DNA of 64,000 nucleotides from an uncultured Alistipes sp. (GCA_900550465.1 URSC01000001.1:1-64000), one strand, 5' to 3'. Positions 18,637 to 26,957 are shown, numbered from the stretch's first letter. Numbers and translations: made by a program. The notes: generated by a model from the letters alone, not told the origin.

Positions 18637-19038
18637 ATGAGAACAATAAAACCCAAAACGCTGCTCCTTCCGGCCATCATTCTGGTGCTGGCGGCATCCT
18701 GCGCCGGCAACCGGCAGCTGGACGGCAGCAAGTCCCCTTTTGTGGAGGAGGAACTGCCGGTACTGAAGGAGAACATGGTCCGGGCCGAAGGCACCGGAAC
18801 TTCTCCGGACGTGCAGATGGCCACTGAGATAGCCCGTATCAACGCCATGACAGTGCTGGCAGCCAAGGCCGCTCCGGCGGATACTCTTACAGAGACAACT
18901 CCGGACGGTATCAGGACGGTAGAGACCGTGAACACTCCGGTGTTTGACGTGACGGAGATTGACCGAAGGGTATTCAAGAACCGGACGACCGGTGATTTTA
19001 CCGTGTGGATATTGCTTGAAGCGGAAATACTTCCTTAA
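18637..19038 (+). CDS. Small lipoprotein, possibly LPP20-like
   Basis: The 133-residue protein has a signal peptide with lipobox LAASC (Cys23). The mature part contains VRAEGTGTSPDVQMATEIARINAM and a final FTVWILLEAEI strand. The pattern of an ATEIARINA helix followed by a beta strand is reminiscent of LPP20-type lipoproteins, but I cannot confirm the family. It lies 6 bp after rmuC and 12 bp before the DPP IV gene, so co-transcription is likely. Function unknown. Confidence 0.55.
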   Translation: MRTIKPKTLLLPAIILVLAASCAGNRQLDGSKSPFVEEELPVLKENMVRAEGTGTSPDVQMATEIARINAMTVLAAKAAPADTLTETTPDGIRTVETVNTPVFDVTEIDRRVFKNRTTGDFTVWILLEAEILP

Positions 19039-19050
19039 ATTTTACCAGAT

Positions 19051-21138
19051 ATGCAGTTACTTTCTATTCTTTTTGTGTCAATGGCTCTTACCTCTGCTTC
19101 TCCGGACGGATTCCGCGAGAAGTATGCAGAGCTGGATTCTCTTCCCAATATGAACAGACTCGTTTATGACGGGGCCGTGACTCCTCAGTGGACCGGTTCC
19201 CAGGAGTTTGTTTATCAGACCCGCGAGGCTGACGGCCTGCATTATTTCCTGGTCAGTGCCTCCGATAAGTCCAAGACTGAGATTACTTCCGCGGATTATG
19301 AGGAATACCTTGCGAAGATTCCTGCCAGGGAGCGCCGCAACTGGTGGGAGCGTCCCGACTCGGTGACATCCCCCGACGGCCGTTACATCGCATTCCTCAG
19401 GGACAACAACGTGTGGGTCAAGGAACTCTCAGCGCCTGAGGCCTCCTACACGCCCTCCGGAGCCCCTGCCCGCGGAAACGAGCGTCAGCTGAGCTTTGAT
19501 GGCACGGAGCAGAACTACTATGCCGAGCTCTATTGGTCCCCTGACTCGAAGAAAGTGGCCTCCATCCAGAGAGAGTACGTCAAGGAGAGGCAGATACCCC
19601 TCCGTGAGTCCGCTCCCGAGGACCAGATTCAGCCCAAGCTCCGCTGGCTGGACTACGCCAAGCCCGGTGACCGCCTGCCCCAGGCCGCACCAGCTCTCTT
19701 CGACTTGGCTTCCGGAGAGAAGGTGACCATCGACACGGCTCCCTACGCCAACCAGTACTATCTGAGCTTCGGCCAGTGGAGCGGAGATTCCAAGTATTTT
19801 ACCTTCGAGTACAACCAGCGCGGCCACCAGCTCTATCAGCTCGTGGCAGTGGACGCCGCTGACGGCTCCTGCCGCAACCTGGCCGAGGAGAAGACCAATA
19901 CCTTCGTCTATTATAACGACCTCTACCGCTACTACATGGACTGCGGCGACATCCTTTGGATCTCCGAGCGCGACGACTGGAGGCATCTGTACCGTATCAA
20001 CGGCACTACAGGCGGGATGACCCTGCTTACTCCCGGAGAATGGAATGTCCGCGAGATCTACGACGTGAACGAGGAGGATGGCTATGTGCTCTTCGCTGCC
20101 AACGGCATGAACGCCATAGACGAGAAGGGCGGTACTCCTGCCGGAGAGGACCCCTACAACAAGCATCTGTTGAGGCTGGACCTCGGCTCGCTGGAGATTA
20201 CCGACCTTACTCCCGAGGCGGCCAACCATATCGTTACATTCAATGCTGACCGCACCCTCTTCACCGATGTGTATTCCAAGCCTGACATGGCTCCGGTATC
20301 ATTGCTCCGCGATATCGAGGGCAATACCCTGATGGAACTGCAGAAGGCCGACATATCCGCCCTCCTGGCCACCGGCTGGACCATGCCCGAGGTGTTCGTG
20401 GCCAAGGGACGCGACGGCGAGACCGATATCTGGGGTACTATCTTCCGTCCCTCCAACTTCAATCCCAAGAAGAAATACCCCGTAGTGGAGTACATCTACG
20501 CCGGGCCCCACGACTCCTTCGTGCTCAAGGATTTCTACGCCTATCTGAGATTCTCGAAGCTCGTGGAGATGGGCTTCATCGTAGTGACCATCGACGGTAT
20601 GGGCACCGACAACCGCAGCAAGTCCTTCCAGGACGTGTCATGGCGCAATCTCCGCGACTCCGGCTATCCTGACCGTATTCTCTGGATGCAGGCCGCCGCT
20701 AAGAAGTACAGGCACATGGACATCTCCAACGTCGGAGTGTACGGCTATTCGGCCGGCGGTCAGAGCACCCTCGCGGCCCTGCTGTTCTATCCCGAGTTCT
20801 ACAAGGTCGGCGTGGCCCTCTGCGGCTGCCACGACAACCGTATGGACAAGATATGGTGGAACGAGCAGTGGATGGGATATCCCATCGGACCCTGGTACTC
20901 CGAGAACTCCAATGTGGACAATGCCTGGAGGCTTCAGGGTGACCTGCTGCTGATCAACGGCGAGATAGACGACAACGTGGATCCCGCCTCGACCCTCCAG
21001 GTGGTGAAGGCACTGATCAAGGCCGACAAGGACTTCGAGCAGCTATACCTCCCGGGCTATACTCACAACCTGGGCGACGACTATGTGACCCGCAAGGTAT
21101 TCGAGTTTTTCTACGAGAACATCATAGACAATAAATAA
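19051..21138 (+). CDS. Dipeptidyl peptidase IV (S9 prolyl oligopeptidase family)
   Basis: The 695-residue protein has a short signal peptide, an N-terminal eight-bladed propeller (about residues 40-440) and a C-terminal alpha/beta hydrolase. The nucleophile is Ser567 in GYSAGG, the acid is Asp640 or Asp641 in GEIDDNVDP, and the base is His672 in GYTHN. The motif order and length match bacterial DPP IV, which cleaves X-Pro or X-Ala dipeptides from peptides in the periplasm or at the surface. With the tricorn-type protease nearby it suggests a peptide-using metabolism. An outer-membrane-like protein gene follows after 6 bp. Confidence 0.92.
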   Translation: MQLLSILFVSMALTSASPDGFREKYAELDSLPNMNRLVYDGAVTPQWTGSQEFVYQTREADGLHYFLVSASDKSKTEITSADYEEYLAKIPARERRNWWERPDSVTSPDGRYIAFLRDNNVWVKELSAPEASYTPSGAPARGNERQLSFDGTEQNYYAELYWSPDSKKVASIQREYVKERQIPLRESAPEDQIQPKLRWLDYAKPGDRLPQAAPALFDLASGEKVTIDTAPYANQYYLSFGQWSGDSKYFTFEYNQRGHQLYQLVAVDAADGSCRNLAEEKTNTFVYYNDLYRYYMDCGDILWISERDDWRHLYRINGTTGGMTLLTPGEWNVREIYDVNEEDGYVLFAANGMNAIDEKGGTPAGEDPYNKHLLRLDLGSLEITDLTPEAANHIVTFNADRTLFTDVYSKPDMAPVSLLRDIEGNTLMELQKADISALLATGWTMPEVFVAKGRDGETDIWGTIFRPSNFNPKKKYPVVEYIYAGPHDSFVLKDFYAYLRFSKLVEMGFIVVTIDGMGTDNRSKSFQDVSWRNLRDSGYPDRILWMQAAAKKYRHMDISNVGVYGYSAGGQSTLAALLFYPEFYKVGVALCGCHDNRMDKIWWNEQWMGYPIGPWYSENSNVDNAWRLQGDLLLINGEIDDNVDPASTLQVVKALIKADKDFEQLYLPGYTHNLGDDYVTRKVFEFFYENIIDNK

Positions 21139-21144
21139 CGGTTT

Positions 21145-22224
21145 ATGCGTAAAGGAATATTTGCCGTCGTCCTCCTCCTGTCCCTTGGCTTCTGCAGCCG
21201 TCCGCTGCTTGCCCAGCAGCTGCTGTGGGACGTGGATTTCAAGTTCGGATTCGACAACAGGGAGTACGCTTCCATAGATACGGAACCGTCCGGTACCATC
21301 TTCGGGGCCGTGCTTTCTCCCAAGGTCGGACTGGGCTTCGGGGAGGGACACGCCCTGTACGCCGGCGTGGACGCGGCCAAATATTTCGGCAGAACGGCAC
21401 CTGAACTGACCTTGGAAGCTCTCCTGTACTATCAGTATGACGGAGAGTTTTTCAAGGCCAATGCAGGGGCCTTTCCCCGCAACAGGCTTTCGGGCCATTA
21501 TCCGGCGGCATTCTTCGATGACCGCTACTTCTTTGACACCAATATAGGCGGCGTCATGGTCAGTTACACCCGGCAGTGGTGGGGAATAGAGGCGGTGGCT
21601 GACTGGGTGGGATGTCAGGACAAGGATACCCGCGAGCGCTTCGAGGTGTATTCCTACGGCCGGGCAGGTGCCCCCTGGCTCAGTGCGGCCTATACCTTCA
21701 AGATGCTGCACTATGCCGGTTCATCGACTGTCAGGGGGGTAGTGGACAATGTCTGGGTGTATCCTCACGTGGTGTCGGACCTGACCCCATTCCTGCCCGG
21801 CAGGCTGGACCTCACGCTGAGGGCCGGCTGGATACAGACCTTCCAGAATGACAGGATACGCGGAGCCGGCTACGTCACTCCGGGCGGATTCCAGGCCGAG
21901 GTCAGTTTCGGGGCCTACGGCTTCAGGGTGCAGAATACAGTCTATGCCGGCGGCAGCCTGATGCCCTACTATTACAGCACCGGAAACGACGGGGTCATGT
22001 ACGGGGCGGCCCTGTATACCGGGAGCCTTTTCTACAGTACGGATTCGGGAGTGTATGACCGCCTGGAGATATCGTATCAGTACAGTTTCCGGGATTTCCT
22101 GAATCTCAGGGTGGCCTCAGTCCATCATTACGACGGCTACGGCTGGGGCTGGCAGCAGCTCATTCAGCTTACTGTGGACCTCAATAACTTCCAGTTCCCC
22201 GCCGGGCGGCACCGGCACCGCTAG
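21145..22224 (+). CDS. Probable outer-membrane beta-barrel protein of unknown function
   Basis: The 359-residue protein has a clear signal peptide (cleavage near LLAQQ, residue 24). The rest is rich in Gly, Tyr, Phe and Trp, with alternating short strands (for example EALLYYQYDG, ISYQYSFRDF) typical of outer-membrane barrels. I do not recognise a family. The last strand is followed by a His/Arg-rich tail (GRHRHR), unlike the terminal Phe common in barrels. It sits 6 bp after DPP IV and 6 bp before the HD-UDG gene, so the three appear co-transcribed. Confidence 0.5.
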   Translation: MRKGIFAVVLLLSLGFCSRPLLAQQLLWDVDFKFGFDNREYASIDTEPSGTIFGAVLSPKVGLGFGEGHALYAGVDAAKYFGRTAPELTLEALLYYQYDGEFFKANAGAFPRNRLSGHYPAAFFDDRYFFDTNIGGVMVSYTRQWWGIEAVADWVGCQDKDTRERFEVYSYGRAGAPWLSAAYTFKMLHYAGSSTVRGVVDNVWVYPHVVSDLTPFLPGRLDLTLRAGWIQTFQNDRIRGAGYVTPGGFQAEVSFGAYGFRVQNTVYAGGSLMPYYYSTGNDGVMYGAALYTGSLFYSTDSGVYDRLEISYQYSFRDFLNLRVASVHHYDGYGWGWQQLIQLTVDLNNFQFPAGRHRHR

Positions 22225-22230
22225 AGTATC

Positions 22231-23508
22231 ATGTCAGGCAAGCTCAGGCAATATCCGGAAGTCTGCGGCAGGCTGCAGACATACGTGCGGGAGTGTGTGC
22301 TGCCGCGCTACGATGCGTACGACAAGGCGCACTCACGCAGTCATATTCTCTCGGTCATCAGCCAGAGCATGGAACTATACGGGAGACTTGTGGAGAAAGG
22401 AGAACGCGGTCCTGACGGGTTACCCCTGAATCCCGACATGATATATACCATAGCGGCCTATCATGATATCGGTGTCTGTGAGGGACGCGAGTTCCACCAT
22501 CTGGCCTCCGGACGTATGCTTGAGGCCGATACGGTCCTGCGTCAATGGTTCAGCGAAGAGCAGATCCGGCTCATGCGCGAGGCCGTGGAGGACCACCGTT
22601 CGTCCAACAAGTCCTGGCCGCGTTCCATCTATGGCCGGATAGTCGCCGAGGCGGACAAACTCATAGACTTCGATACGGTGTTCTCCAGGGCAATACTCTA
22701 TGCCCGGGCCAATTATCCTGAGCTGACTGACGAGGAAATCTTTCAGAAGAGTTACGGGCATCTTCTGGAAAAATACGGGGAGGGCGGATACATGCGCCTG
22801 CAGTTCTCCGACTCTCCGAATGCGCTGCGGCTGGCTGAACTGCGGGAGAAGCTGCGCGACCAGGAGCTGATGCGGCGGGAGTTCGCTCTTTTCCAGGTAC
22901 ATCCGCTGGAGCCTTTTGTCCCTGACGGAGCCAGGGTCCTGCTGCTGGGATCTTTCCCACCTCCGCGCGCCCGCTGGTCGATGGAGTTCTTCTACCCGAA
23001 TTTCCAGAACGATATGTGGCGGATCATGGGACTGCTTTTCTATGGAGATGCCGGACACTTTGTGATGCCGGGGCAGAAACGCTTCGACTATGAGAGGGTG
23101 GTGGAGTTCTGCCGCCGTGAGGGCATTGCCCTGTACGATGCTGCCTACATGGTCAAGCGCCTGCGCGGCAACGCCTCCGACAACTTCCTGAAAATCATAG
23201 AACCCACCGACATCCCGGCTCTTCTGGTCCGGATGCCCTCCTGCCGCGCCGTAGTCTCCACCGGCGGTAAGTCCGCGGAGCAGATATCTTCCATCCTGGA
23301 TGTACCGGTGCCCTCCGTCGGCGGCTCCGTTCCATTTACCATTTCCGCACCTTCAGTTACTTTCACATCTTCAGACTCCACTGCATCTTCCGCGTCCGGA
23401 GTATCGTCCCGCACCGTGACATTTTACCGCATGCCCTCCTCCTCGCGGGCTTATCCGCTGTCCCTGGATAGGAAAGCAGCAGCGTATGCCCAGGTTTTCG
23501 ACGTTTGA
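22231..23508 (+). CDS. Fusion of an HD-domain phosphohydrolase-like protein and a uracil-DNA-glycosylase-family protein
   Basis: Residues 1 to about 215 form an HD domain: His pair in KAHSRSH, the HD of AAYHDIG, DHRSS, and the acidic EADKLIDFD. Residues from about 225 to the end form a uracil-DNA-glycosylase-like domain: it opens with VLLLGSFPPPRARWSMEFFY and closes with the YRMPSSSRAYPLS motif. The HD part may act on nucleotides and the UDG part on damaged DNA, but both are inferred from folds. Between VPSVGG and the last motif lies a Ser/Thr-rich insert (about residues 366-400) that looks low-complexity. A long fused protein is unexpected and deserves a check. Confidence 0.7.
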   Translation: MSGKLRQYPEVCGRLQTYVRECVLPRYDAYDKAHSRSHILSVISQSMELYGRLVEKGERGPDGLPLNPDMIYTIAAYHDIGVCEGREFHHLASGRMLEADTVLRQWFSEEQIRLMREAVEDHRSSNKSWPRSIYGRIVAEADKLIDFDTVFSRAILYARANYPELTDEEIFQKSYGHLLEKYGEGGYMRLQFSDSPNALRLAELREKLRDQELMRREFALFQVHPLEPFVPDGARVLLLGSFPPPRARWSMEFFYPNFQNDMWRIMGLLFYGDAGHFVMPGQKRFDYERVVEFCRREGIALYDAAYMVKRLRGNASDNFLKIIEPTDIPALLVRMPSCRAVVSTGGKSAEQISSILDVPVPSVGGSVPFTISAPSVTFTSSDSTASSASGVSSRTVTFYRMPSSSRAYPLSLDRKAAAYAQVFDV

Positions 23509-23578
23509 TGCGTCTGACATACGTCACTTCTGTCCTGTTTCGCCCCGTCAGATCGGGAACTAAGCTCCAGTGAAATTG

Positions 23579-23752
23579 TAACGAATTGACTTCGGTGTGC
23601 GCTGCGATTCAGGATGGCTTGAAAATCAATGCTTAGTAAATATGACTGCACATTTGCCCACTTTAGGAATAAGGCAAATGTGCAGACCATCTTGTAAAGC
23701 CTTGACTATCAGACTGTATTTTTTCACACTGCACACCGAAGTCTATTCGTTG
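23579..23752. repeat. 174-bp nested palindrome, copy 1 (left of the RAYT gene)
   Basis: The outer arms (23579-23601 and 23730-23752) carry ACTTCGGTGTGC and its complement; 19 of 20 core bases pair. The inner arms CTGCACATTTGCC (23646-23658) and GGCAAATGTGCAG (23673-23685) pair perfectly around a 14-nt loop. The two 43-nt spacers are partly complementary as well, so the whole element can form one long imperfect hairpin. A TTCTGTCCTGT motif lies upstream at 23528-23538. Nothing else is seen between 23509 and 23578. Confidence 0.9.
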
Positions 23753-23762
23753 ATAACAGCCG

Positions 23763-24638
23763 TCAGCGGGCGCGGCGCAGAATTTCCGGGTCAGTTCCTG
23801 TCAGGCGGGCAATCTGCTTGAATGGAGTGCCGTAGCGTTTGCGGACGAGGTCAGCCAGACGGTAGCGGTCCTCGATGCTGAGCTTATCCGGGGATTCGCA
23901 ACGGAATACCTCCTGACAGATGTTGCCTATGGATATTATCAGTTCGTCATCAGTGTAGCGGGCTTTGTGGAGAATGCCGGAACGGATCTCCACCTCCATA
24001 TTCTCTTTGCTGGAGATGAAGTACATCAGCCGGGCTGGTGAATAGAACAGCTCTTCGACGGCCTGGACTGCTACGTAGGATTCCGGGTTTATCATACCTT
24101 CGGGAGTTATCGTATATGTGTCCAACTCATTGGTCTGGGAATGCAGCAGATTGCGTTTCTCCCGGTAGGACAGGGCCCCCACCGTCCTTAGGTTCCGGAA
24201 GTCAGTCTGAGCCGGACTCCGGAAGTAAAGTGATGCCGAACTCCATTCGTAATGGATGGGCAGGATTTTAAGTCCGGCCGACAGAGGGTTTCGGAGCACA
24301 TAGCCTATCGCTCTCTTCAGGTACTCTGTATCCTCGATCAGTTTCATGCATACATCCGCACCTCTGATGCCAGCCAGTTTCCCGAGTTTTCTCTTATAGT
24401 TGATTATGAACTTTCTGCAGTTTGCTTCGGCGCCCTGCACTATGAAATGGACGTGGTTGTCCATCAGACAGAATGCCAGGACAGTCACGTTGAACCTCTG
24501 TGCGCACACCGGAATGGCGTTCATTCCTACGATATAGTCTTCCCTGCTCTTGAAAATCACTTTCTTCACGAGCCCCTCAGTACAGATATGCCAGTAATTT
24601 TCCATACGCGAATTTATGCAGAAATAGAATGTACGCAA
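23763..24638 (-). CDS. REP-associated tyrosine transposase (RAYT, Y1/IS200-like)
   Basis: The 291-residue protein has the Y1 HUH signature DNHVHFIV with His62 and His64. A candidate catalytic tyrosine near residue 81 lies in FIINYKRKLGK. Its C-terminal half carries a helix-turn-helix-like segment (LADLVRKRYGTPFKQIARLTG), a DnaA-type tail seen in many RAYTs. Such enzymes cut single-stranded DNA at REP hairpins through a 5' phosphotyrosine. It is framed by two copies of the same nested palindrome, as expected of a RAYT and its REP-like targets. Its stop codon lies 10 bp past copy 1, inside sequence shared by the flanks of copies 1 and 2. Met12 (24605) is an alternative start. Confidence 0.85.
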   Translation of the reverse strand: MRTFYFCINSRMENYWHICTEGLVKKVIFKSREDYIVGMNAIPVCAQRFNVTVLAFCLMDNHVHFIVQGAEANCRKFIINYKRKLGKLAGIRGADVCMKLIEDTEYLKRAIGYVLRNPLSAGLKILPIHYEWSSASLYFRSPAQTDFRNLRTVGALSYREKRNLLHSQTNELDTYTITPEGMINPESYVAVQAVEELFYSPARLMYFISSKENMEVEIRSGILHKARYTDDELIISIGNICQEVFRCESPDKLSIEDRYRLADLVRKRYGTPFKQIARLTGTDPEILRRAR

Positions 24639-24666
24639 GCCCTGCCCGAAAATAAATTTACCGTAA

Positions 24667-24697
24667 TTGCAATTTCAGACGTATTTCCGTATCTTCG
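24667..24697 (+). promoter_or_regulatory. Candidate promoter TTG-N20-TATCTTCG
   Basis: TTG at 24667-24669 and TATCTTCG at 24690-24697 are 20 bases apart, the usual Bacteroidetes -33/-7 spacing; the -7 box has one mismatch to TAnnTTTG. It reads away from the RAYT gene, into the short frame at 24703. Confidence 0.4.
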
Positions 24698-24702
24698 CTG
24701 TT

Positions 24703-24849
24703 ATGGACTGGGGAAGCGGCAGTGAGAATGTTCTCATTTTCAAGCATGAATTCTGGTGGAAAAATCATAAACCGCGCCAGAGGACTTATGTCGGTCTGGA
24801 CGGCTCCGAAATGCTCGAAGGGAAAACGGTGACGGTAGTCATGCCGTGA
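24703..24849 (+). CDS. Possible 48-residue small protein beside the RAYT gene
   Basis: A 48-codon frame starts at the ATG directly after the candidate promoter. Its product is rich in Trp, Lys and Gly (MDWGSGSENVLIFKHEFWWK at the start, GKTVTVVMP at the end). I recognise no family. The predicted transcript start would be almost at the ATG, so the message would be leaderless or nearly so. It sits between the RAYT gene and palindrome copy 2. A chance frame or a decayed gene end is equally possible. The 550-bp stretch 24639-25188 otherwise holds only palindrome copy 2; I see nothing in 25083-25188. Confidence 0.3.
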   Translation: MDWGSGSENVLIFKHEFWWKNHKPRQRTYVGLDGSEMLEGKTVTVVMP

Positions 24850-24893
24850 CATTCTGTCCTGTCAGGTAGCGGAGTTTGATGCCGGTGAGAATG

Positions 24894-25067
24894 CAACGAA
24901 TTGACTTCGGTGTGCACTGCGGGTTTGAACGAGTTGAAAATCAATCCGTTGAAAAATTGACTGCACATTTGCCCTGTTCTGGAAGTGGGCAAATGTGCAG
25001 TGCGTTTCGCAAGGTGCTGACTGTCAGGTTACTTTATTTAGTACTGCACACCGAGGTCAATTAGTTG
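24894..25067. repeat. 174-bp nested palindrome, copy 2 (right of the RAYT gene)
   Basis: Outer arms 24894-24916 and 25045-25067 pair at 21 of 23 positions. Inner arms ACTGCACATTTGCCC (24960-24974) and its complement (24987-25001) pair perfectly around a 12-nt loop. Spacers are 43 nt on each side, as in the other copies. Its left spacer shares TTGAAAATCAAT with copy 1, so both lie in the same orientation. The right flank (25068-25082) matches copy 1's right flank at 13 of 15 bases. TTCTGTCCTGT recurs at 24852-24862. Confidence 0.9.
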
Positions 25068-25188
25068 AGAACAGTCGTCAACTCGTCGGTCGCCGAGGCT
25101 TTAAGTTGTGGCGTTCCAGGCGGGTCAGCAAAGCTAATGTCCGATGGCGTTGGTAGTGGTTTCGCTTGGTCGAGGTACTTCCTGCGGG

Positions 25189-26946
25189 TCAGTAGCGGTA
25201 GTGCTTGAGGACGCGGATTGCGGCTTCGGCCTGGTCCTGGCCGAATTCCAAGGCGCGTTCGAGGTAAATGCGGGCTGAGGTGTATTTTTTCGGGGTACCT
25301 TTGCCGTCGAAGTACATGCGGCCGAGCTTGAGCAGGGCGGGGCCGACGTTGCGGTTGGCCGCCTTGTGATAGTACTGCAGGGCTGTGGAGTAACTTTTCT
25401 GGTCATAGTAGTAGTCGCCCAGGAAGAGTCCTGCCAAAGAAGAGCCCTTGTCGAGGGCGCTGCGAAGGGTCTGTACCCCCTTGCCTGCCTGGCCGCGTTC
25501 TATATCTAGGCGTCCCAGCCAGGCGAGGCAGTCCGGATTGCCCTCACCGTCGCCTTCCTCGAACAGGCTGCGGGCCTGGTCATATTCCCCCATGTCGTAG
25601 AAAACTTCTCCGAGGCAGGCATATCCCTGCGGTTCCCCGTTCTCAATGGCCTCGCGGTAGTATTCGGCGCACAGTTCCATATTCTGCTCTCCGAAGCGGC
25701 CGGCGTAGTAGAGTTGTCCCAGATTGCAGGCGCAGATCCAACTGCCGTGCCGAATGCCCTCGAGGTAGATCTGGCGGGCCTCATCGAAATGTCTCTGGCG
25801 CTCGGCTGAGAGACCGGCCATCTTCCATGCCCATTTCAGACCTTTCTCTGCTGCATCACGATAAAGGAATTTGGCATGCTCCAGATTTATCTCCGCTCCG
25901 TTGCCATAGAAGGCCATGGCTGCCAGGGAAGCGATGCACCCTGCATGACCGATGCTGTGACCTTTCCAGTAATAGTCGCCGGCTTTGTGGTAGTCCTTGG
26001 AGATGCCGGCTTTTCCATAGAAATACAGGTCTCCGGCTTTCTCGCAGCAGTCCCCGCTGCCCAGCTTTATGCCCTGCTCGAAGATTTTAAGTGCCTTACG
26101 GCCTTTATCCTCAATAGTGTACAGGACGCCCAGCTCGCGGAGGCACCAGAGGTCATTCTTATCTGCCCCGCGTTCGTACCATTTCCAGCCTTCTTTCCTG
26201 TTTTCAGGCAGGCCGTAGACTCCTTTGTAGTAGCCCCAGGCCAGTGTCTTGATGGCGTGGATGTTGCCACGGCGGGCTTCGGCGGGGACCCTGTCCGCGT
26301 CGATAATGTAATCGTTTTTCGGAAAACCGTCCGTACCGTCATATACAGTATCCTCTTCTTCCTCCCCGTCGTCCTCGTCTCCCTCTCCAAACTCTACTTC
26401 GTCATCATCATCGTCATCATCGTCCTCATCATCCTCATCATCTTCGTCTTCGTCTTCATCTTCATCCTCATCATAATCATCGTCATCATCTTCTTCATCC
26501 CCGAAAAGAGTTCCGTTGTCGAGCTCATCCAGCAGCGACTGAGCATATTCGGACCCCATGGAGGCTCCTTTCTCCAGCAGCTCCCTGCATTTGTCCATAT
26601 CCTCCTCTACGGGAACGCCCGCTCCGTACATAAAGCCCAGGAGTGCCCACGCCTCAGGCAGGTCGGCCTCTTCGGCAACTTTCAGGGCCAGGTCGTATGC
26701 CGCCTCCGGATCCTGTTCGGTACCGCTGCCGGTGAACATCCTCTCGGCCATCCTGAAGCAGGCCTCGGGTACACCTGCGTCCGCAGCTTTGCGGAACCAT
26801 CTGACAGCCTCCTCATCATCCGTGTCTTCTTCATTTTCGGGGAAGGCGTATTCCAGTCCTACCAGATATTGTGCCCATTCGTCGCCTTTTTCGGCGTATT
26901 TGAACAGTTGCTTGAAGCTCAAGCTGTCATAGTCTATGTCTTTCAT
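25189..26946 (-). CDS. Sel1-repeat (TPR-like) protein with a long Asp/Glu tract
   Basis: From the ATG at 26946 the protein has 585 residues. The longer frame would overlap the nudix gene. It has no signal peptide and is probably cytoplasmic. Sel1-like repeats occur at about residues 20-135 (AVRWFRKAADAGVPEACFRMA) and 205-585 (AEYYREAIENGEPQGYACLG and similar). They are interrupted at about 147-200 by an almost uninterrupted acidic tract. Sel1 repeats form scaffolds for protein contacts; a partner is not indicated. It is last in the recG-mgsA-nudix operon, 11 bp after the nudix stop. Confidence 0.82.
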   Translation of the reverse strand: MKDIDYDSLSFKQLFKYAEKGDEWAQYLVGLEYAFPENEEDTDDEEAVRWFRKAADAGVPEACFRMAERMFTGSGTEQDPEAAYDLALKVAEEADLPEAWALLGFMYGAGVPVEEDMDKCRELLEKGASMGSEYAQSLLDELDNGTLFGDEEDDDDDYDEDEDEDEDEDDEDDEDDDDDDDDEVEFGEGDEDDGEEEEDTVYDGTDGFPKNDYIIDADRVPAEARRGNIHAIKTLAWGYYKGVYGLPENRKEGWKWYERGADKNDLWCLRELGVLYTIEDKGRKALKIFEQGIKLGSGDCCEKAGDLYFYGKAGISKDYHKAGDYYWKGHSIGHAGCIASLAAMAFYGNGAEINLEHAKFLYRDAAEKGLKWAWKMAGLSAERQRHFDEARQIYLEGIRHGSWICACNLGQLYYAGRFGEQNMELCAEYYREAIENGEPQGYACLGEVFYDMGEYDQARSLFEEGDGEGNPDCLAWLGRLDIERGQAGKGVQTLRSALDKGSSLAGLFLGDYYYDQKSYSTALQYYHKAANRNVGPALLKLGRMYFDGKGTPKKYTSARIYLERALEFGQDQAEAAIRVLKHYRY

Positions 26947-26957
26947 AATCGGAAGGT

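Noticed and set aside
26400..26520. ATC/TTC-rich repeat, first considered as a microsatellite or CRISPR-like array
   Set aside because: There are no regular spacers; it is the coding DNA of an Asp/Glu tract in frame with the Sel1 protein.
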